41,254 bases of DNA, taken from the NCBI GenBank assembly GCA_019750455.1, contig JAIEOM010000033.1:1-41254 (forward strand), read 5' to 3'. Shown here in pieces: positions 37,787 to 41,254 of the stretch. Every line of letters begins with the position of its first letter. Position 1 is the stretch's first letter. Under the pieces are notes generated by a model that did not search any database, was not told where the DNA came from, and saw only the letters and a list, made by a program, of their open reading frames with translations. A program made the translations under genes and the position numbers. This DNA comes from Sphingomonadales bacterium (GTDB lineage Bacteria > Pseudomonadota > Alphaproteobacteria > Sphingomonadales > Sphingomonadaceae).

Positions 37787-39930
37787 TGAAAATTCCCTTT
37801 CTGCAACGCGGCCCCCAGCGCCCTGCCAAGATGATCAACGCATCGATCCTGCGCGCCACTTTCGACCGGCGCGCGGTGGTAATCGGTGCGGTGCAGGGCG
37901 GGATTGGCGTGCTGCTGGCGCTGCGGCTCGGCTATCTGTCGGTTGCGGAGAACGAGAAATACCGGCTCGAATCCGAAAGCAACCGTGTCAACCTCACGCT
38001 GATCCCGCCGCGCCGGGGCTGGATCCTTGACCGTGACGGGGCGCCGCTGGCGTCGAACCGCGCGGACTTCCGCGTCGATCTCATCCCCGAACGGCTCGTG
38101 GATGCGCAGGCCACCATCGACCGTCTGGGCGAATTGCTCTCGCTTGAACCGGCGCGGATCGCCGACATCAAGGACAAGGTTGCCACCGCCCGCGGGTTCC
38201 AGCCTGTCGAAGTGGCAAGCGGGCTGCGGTACGAACAATTTGCGGCCCTCAGCGTGCGCCTCCCGGACCTGCCCGGTGTCGTGCCGCAGCGCGGTTTTTC
38301 CCGCTACTACCCGACCGCCTCCAGCGTAGGCCACCTGATCGGCTATGTCGGCCCCGCCTCGGCCGAGGAGTACGAGAAGGACCCCAACCCGCTGCTCATC
38401 ACGCCGGGCTACAAGATCGGCAAGGACGGGCTGGAGAAGCAGTTCGAAAAGGAACTGCGCGGCGTTCCGGGTGCCCGGCGGGTCGAGGTCACGGCGGGCG
38501 GGCGGATTGTGCGCGATCTCGAAACGCGCGAGGATGTGCAGGGCAATCCCATCCGCCTCACCATCGATGGTCCGCTTCAGGATTACGCGGCCCGCCGCAT
38601 CGGGCTAGAAAGCGGCTCGGTGGTGGTGATGGATTGCCGCACCGGCGACCTGCTGTGCATGGCTTCCATGCCGAGCTTCGATCCCAATTCCTTCTCGGAC
38701 GGTATCGGCGGGGTGGAATACGCGATGCTGCGCGATGATGAACGCGTGCCGCTGCGCAACAAGGTGCTGAAGGGGCTCTATCCGCCCGGCTCGACCGTGA
38801 AGCCGATGGTGTCGATGGCCTTCATGCAGGCCGGGATCGACCCGAACGAGACGGTCTATTGCGGCGGCGGCCTGCGTGTGGGCAACCGCGTGTTCGGCTG
38901 CTGGAACCGGCGCGGTCATGGCGCGGTCGACATGGCCAAGGGCATCTACCAGAGCTGCGACGTCTATTTCTACGCCATGGCCCAGCGCATCGGCATGGAC
39001 CCGATTGCCGCCATGGCACGCCGCTGCGGCATGGGGCAGGAATTCCCCTTGCCTGTCATCAGCCAGTTCTTCGGCACTGTCCCCGATCCGGCATGGAAAA
39101 TGAAGAAGTGGGGGCGCGAATGGCAGGCCTTCGACACGGTCAACGCCACGATCGGGCAGGGCTACATGCTCTCCAGCCCGCTCCAGCTGGCGGTGATGGC
39201 CTCGCGCCTTGCCACGGGGCGGCACGTCATGCCGCGCCTGACGCTCGATACGAAACCGCAGGGGTTCGACAAGATCGATTTCTCTCCGGAGCAGGTCGCC
39301 TATGTCCAGAAGGCGATGAGCGATGTGGTCAACGGCCCCGGCACCGCAGGCCGCGCGAGGCTGCCGATCGAAGGCATCCAGATGGCCGGGAAGACGGGGA
39401 CGGCCCAGGTCGTCTCCCTTTCGATCTCGAACGGCAAGTCGGGCCCGTGGAAGTATCGCGACCACGGCCTGTTCATCTTCTTCGCGCCCTATGACAACCC
39501 GCGGTATGCGGGCGCGGTGGTGATCGAGCATGGCGGCGGGTCGGGCGCGGCCTATCCGATCGCGCGCGATGTCATGACCTTCCTGTTTGATCCGGCCAAG
39601 GGGCTGGAGGCGCTCAACACACTTGAGGCCGGGTGGGGCGGCACCGCGCAGCAGCGCCTCGAACGGCGTTATGCGGCCTATGCTGCCGAGCGCGGCGCAA
39701 CGGTCAGCCGTCCACCGCGGCGCGACGAGGAAATCTTCGACCGTGTCGAAGCGGAGGCGCGCCGCGCCGCGACCCAGACCGATGCCATCGCCGGCGAAGT
39801 GATTGCACCACGGCCTGAGGCCAACCCCTCGGCCACGCCGCCGGGTCCTGCGGCGCCCGCACCGGCGCCTGCCGCAACGCCCGCCCCGTCAGCCCCGCCC
39901 ACGGGCGGCGCGGGGGAGACCGCCGGATGA
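37786..39930 (+). CDS. mrdA: Penicillin-binding protein 2
   Basis: A 714-residue transpeptidase of the elongasome. A single N-terminal membrane segment (VVIGAVQGGIGVLLALRLGYL) is followed by the pedestal domain with IPPRRGWILDRDGAPLA. The catalytic domain has S336 in GSTVK, S390-C-D392 as the SxN-type motif and K536 in KTGTA. It crosslinks new peptidoglycan made by RodA. After residue 640 comes a long tail of Pro, Ala and charged residues with no fixed fold. The ATG at 37786 overlaps the mreD stop by one base. The frame is open far upstream to 37522 but only as a shadow of mreD. Confidence 0.97.
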   Translation: MKIPFLQRGPQRPAKMINASILRATFDRRAVVIGAVQGGIGVLLALRLGYLSVAENEKYRLESESNRVNLTLIPPRRGWILDRDGAPLASNRADFRVDLIPERLVDAQATIDRLGELLSLEPARIADIKDKVATARGFQPVEVASGLRYEQFAALSVRLPDLPGVVPQRGFSRYYPTASSVGHLIGYVGPASAEEYEKDPNPLLITPGYKIGKDGLEKQFEKELRGVPGARRVEVTAGGRIVRDLETREDVQGNPIRLTIDGPLQDYAARRIGLESGSVVVMDCRTGDLLCMASMPSFDPNSFSDGIGGVEYAMLRDDERVPLRNKVLKGLYPPGSTVKPMVSMAFMQAGIDPNETVYCGGGLRVGNRVFGCWNRRGHGAVDMAKGIYQSCDVYFYAMAQRIGMDPIAAMARRCGMGQEFPLPVISQFFGTVPDPAWKMKKWGREWQAFDTVNATIGQGYMLSSPLQLAVMASRLATGRHVMPRLTLDTKPQGFDKIDFSPEQVAYVQKAMSDVVNGPGTAGRARLPIEGIQMAGKTGTAQVVSLSISNGKSGPWKYRDHGLFIFFAPYDNPRYAGAVVIEHGGGSGAAYPIARDVMTFLFDPAKGLEALNTLEAGWGGTAQQRLERRYAAYAAERGATVSRPPRRDEEIFDRVEAEARRAATQTDAIAGEVIAPRPEANPSATPPGPAAPAPAPAATPAPSAPPTGGAGETAG

Positions 39931-41063
39931 ACACGCTCGCCACCCGCAGCGGGATCGTGCCCGAACCGATCGCTCGCCAACCCTGGGAAATGCTGATCCC
40001 GCTGGTGCTGCTGACCTCGTTCGGCGGACTGGTGCTCTATTCGGCAGGCGGCGGGTCGATGCAGCCTTTCGCCCTTCCCCACTTCATCCGCTTTGGCGTG
40101 TTTGCCGTGATGACCGCGATCATCGCCTCGCTTCCGCGCGATCTGGTGCGGCTGCTGACCTATCCCTCCTACCTCATGGTGCTGCTGCTGCTGCTGGCGG
40201 TGGAGATCGTCGGGCAGGTCGGCGGCGGAAGCCAGCGCTGGCTGGAGGCCGGACCGATCCGCATCCAGCCATCGGAGCTGATGAAGCCGGCCGTGGTCCT
40301 CGCCATGGCGCGTTTCTACGAGACGCTGCCTTCCGGAATGATCGGTTCGTGGCGCTCGGTGGTCCCGGCGGGGATGCTGATTCTGCTGCCGATCTCGCTG
40401 GTGCTGCTGCAACCCGACCTCGGCACATCGGTGGCCATCGCCTTCGGGGGCGTGGTGGTTATGTTCCTTGCAGGACTGCCCTTGTGGTGGTTCCTCACCG
40501 CAGGGGGCCTTGGCGTTGCCGCCCTGCCCCTGATCTATTTCTTCGCCCTCCACGATTACCAGCGCGCTCGTGTCACCACCTTCCTCGATCCCGAGAGCGA
40601 TCCGCTCGGCGCGGGCTATCACATCGCCCAGTCGAAGATCGCGATCGGGTCCGGCGGCTTGTTCGGCAAGGGCTTCAATAACGGCACGCAGAGCCACCTC
40701 AATTACTTGCCCGAACCGCACACCGACTTCGTCTTCGCCTCGATGGCCGAAGAATGGGGGCTGATGGGGGGATTGTTTGTGCTCGCCATGTACACATTCA
40801 TCCTGCGATGGGGATGGAAGGTCGCCGCAGAAAGCCAGGACCGGTTCTGCGCCCTGCTGGCAGCAGGCGCGACGGCGACGATCTTCTTCTACATCGCGAT
40901 CAACCTGCTGATGGTCATGGGCATGGCCCCGGCCAAGGGCATTCCGCTGCCATGGATGAGCCACGGCGGCTCTTCCATGATGACCAACATGATCTGCATC
41001 GGCCTGCTGATGATGGTCAACCGCTGGAACCGCGAGGCACCGCGAAGGGGTCTGGCGGTCTGA
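39927..41063 (+). CDS. rodA: Rod shape-determining protein RodA (SEDS glycosyltransferase)
   Basis: A 378-residue SEDS protein with about ten hydrophobic segments. It polymerises lipid II into glycan strands with PBP2. The long periplasmic loop has RVTTFLDPESDPLGAGYH, QSKIAIGSGGLFGKG and LPEPHTDFVFASMAEEWG, which contain the catalytic aspartate and the SEDS signature. The C-terminus ends with PLPWMSHGGSSMMTNMICIGLLM, the other signature. The ATG overlaps the mrdA stop by four bases (ATGA). It closes the mreB-mreC-mreD-mrdA-rodA operon. Confidence 0.97.
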   Translation: MNTLATRSGIVPEPIARQPWEMLIPLVLLTSFGGLVLYSAGGGSMQPFALPHFIRFGVFAVMTAIIASLPRDLVRLLTYPSYLMVLLLLLAVEIVGQVGGGSQRWLEAGPIRIQPSELMKPAVVLAMARFYETLPSGMIGSWRSVVPAGMLILLPISLVLLQPDLGTSVAIAFGGVVVMFLAGLPLWWFLTAGGLGVAALPLIYFFALHDYQRARVTTFLDPESDPLGAGYHIAQSKIAIGSGGLFGKGFNNGTQSHLNYLPEPHTDFVFASMAEEWGLMGGLFVLAMYTFILRWGWKVAAESQDRFCALLAAGATATIFFYIAINLLMVMGMAPAKGIPLPWMSHGGSSMMTNMICIGLLMMVNRWNREAPRRGLAV

Positions 41064-41101
41064 TTTGCCGCGCGTGCGAAAAAGGCCCTTGCCATAAGAT
41101 C

Positions 41102-41125
41102 GAGGCGCGCTAAATGCAGCGCCTC
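41102..41125. terminator. Hairpin between rodA and tRNA-Lys
   Basis: GAGGCGC (41102-41108) and GCGCCTC (41119-41125) pair over seven bases with a ten-base loop. No T run follows, so it is at best a Rho-dependent or weak terminator of the mre operon. Confidence 0.35.
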
Positions 41126-41183
41126 ACGCGAATCGGGACATGGCTTCGGCTCCCCGGTCTCGCGCTTCCGGCCAGGTCGGAAT

Positions 41184-41254
<71 letters not shown>

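Overview
The window reads as a stretch of core chromosome from a GC-rich alphaproteobacterium of the order Sphingomonadales, most likely the Erythrobacter/Porphyrobacter group. This rests on the dense high-GC coding, the UrcA-type secreted protein, the split glyQ/glyS synthetase, the mreBCD-mrdA-rodA order and a general resemblance to sphingomonad gene families. I could run no search, so the genus is an inference. I see no prophage, plasmid, CRISPR or complete insertion sequence.

Layout. 1-3909: end of a DUF817 membrane protein, then a spinster-like MFS transporter and a NamZ-like exo-muramidase on the minus strand, then TspO and a DOMON-like protein. 3987-9213: tyrS, a PilZ protein, a translationally coupled trio (MFS exporter, cysteine synthase, dienelactone hydrolase) and a Pro/Glu-rich protein. 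9307-14552: a secreted M20 hydrolase with altered metal ligands, a secreted alpha/beta hydrolase, a MerR-acyl-CoA dehydrogenase unit with its own palindromic operator, and hisI. 14553-14930: no gene, but a chain of stem-loops ending in a strong intrinsic terminator, probably a small RNA. 14931-22561: comF, a methyltransferase, ppdK and glyQS. glyS carries an in-frame 79-bp palindromic repeat. 22562-25348: a regulatory region with two GTCAGG-N4-CCTGAC operator-like sites 40 bp apart, urcA, a terminator, and a tightly overlapping operon of four small membrane proteins plus an XRE regulator. 25411-29697: two TraB/GumN proteins in tandem, rplY, pth, a DUF1330 protein and a small P-loop kinase-like protein. 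29723-34992: a Tat-signal SDR, ychF, an ectonucleotide pyrophosphatase/phosphodiesterase-type hydrolase, and mutL on the minus strand. 35199-41063: the complete elongasome operon mreB-mreC-mreD-mrdA-rodA. The window ends inside a tRNA-Lys(CTT) gene.

How the genes work together. The mre-mrdA-rodA operon encodes the lateral wall synthesis machine. NamZ and the adjacent MFS may handle peptidoglycan turnover products, which is inference. merR and the acyl-CoA dehydrogenase look like an autoregulated fatty or branched acyl-CoA catabolic unit. The membrane-protein/XRE operon is the best candidate for an undescribed system: each of its four membrane proteins carries a similar R-x-D-(D/E)-(Y/H) motif next to a membrane segment. 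Four convergent gene pairs share exactly four bases (TTAG or CTAG) at their stop codons, which shows how compact the chromosome is.
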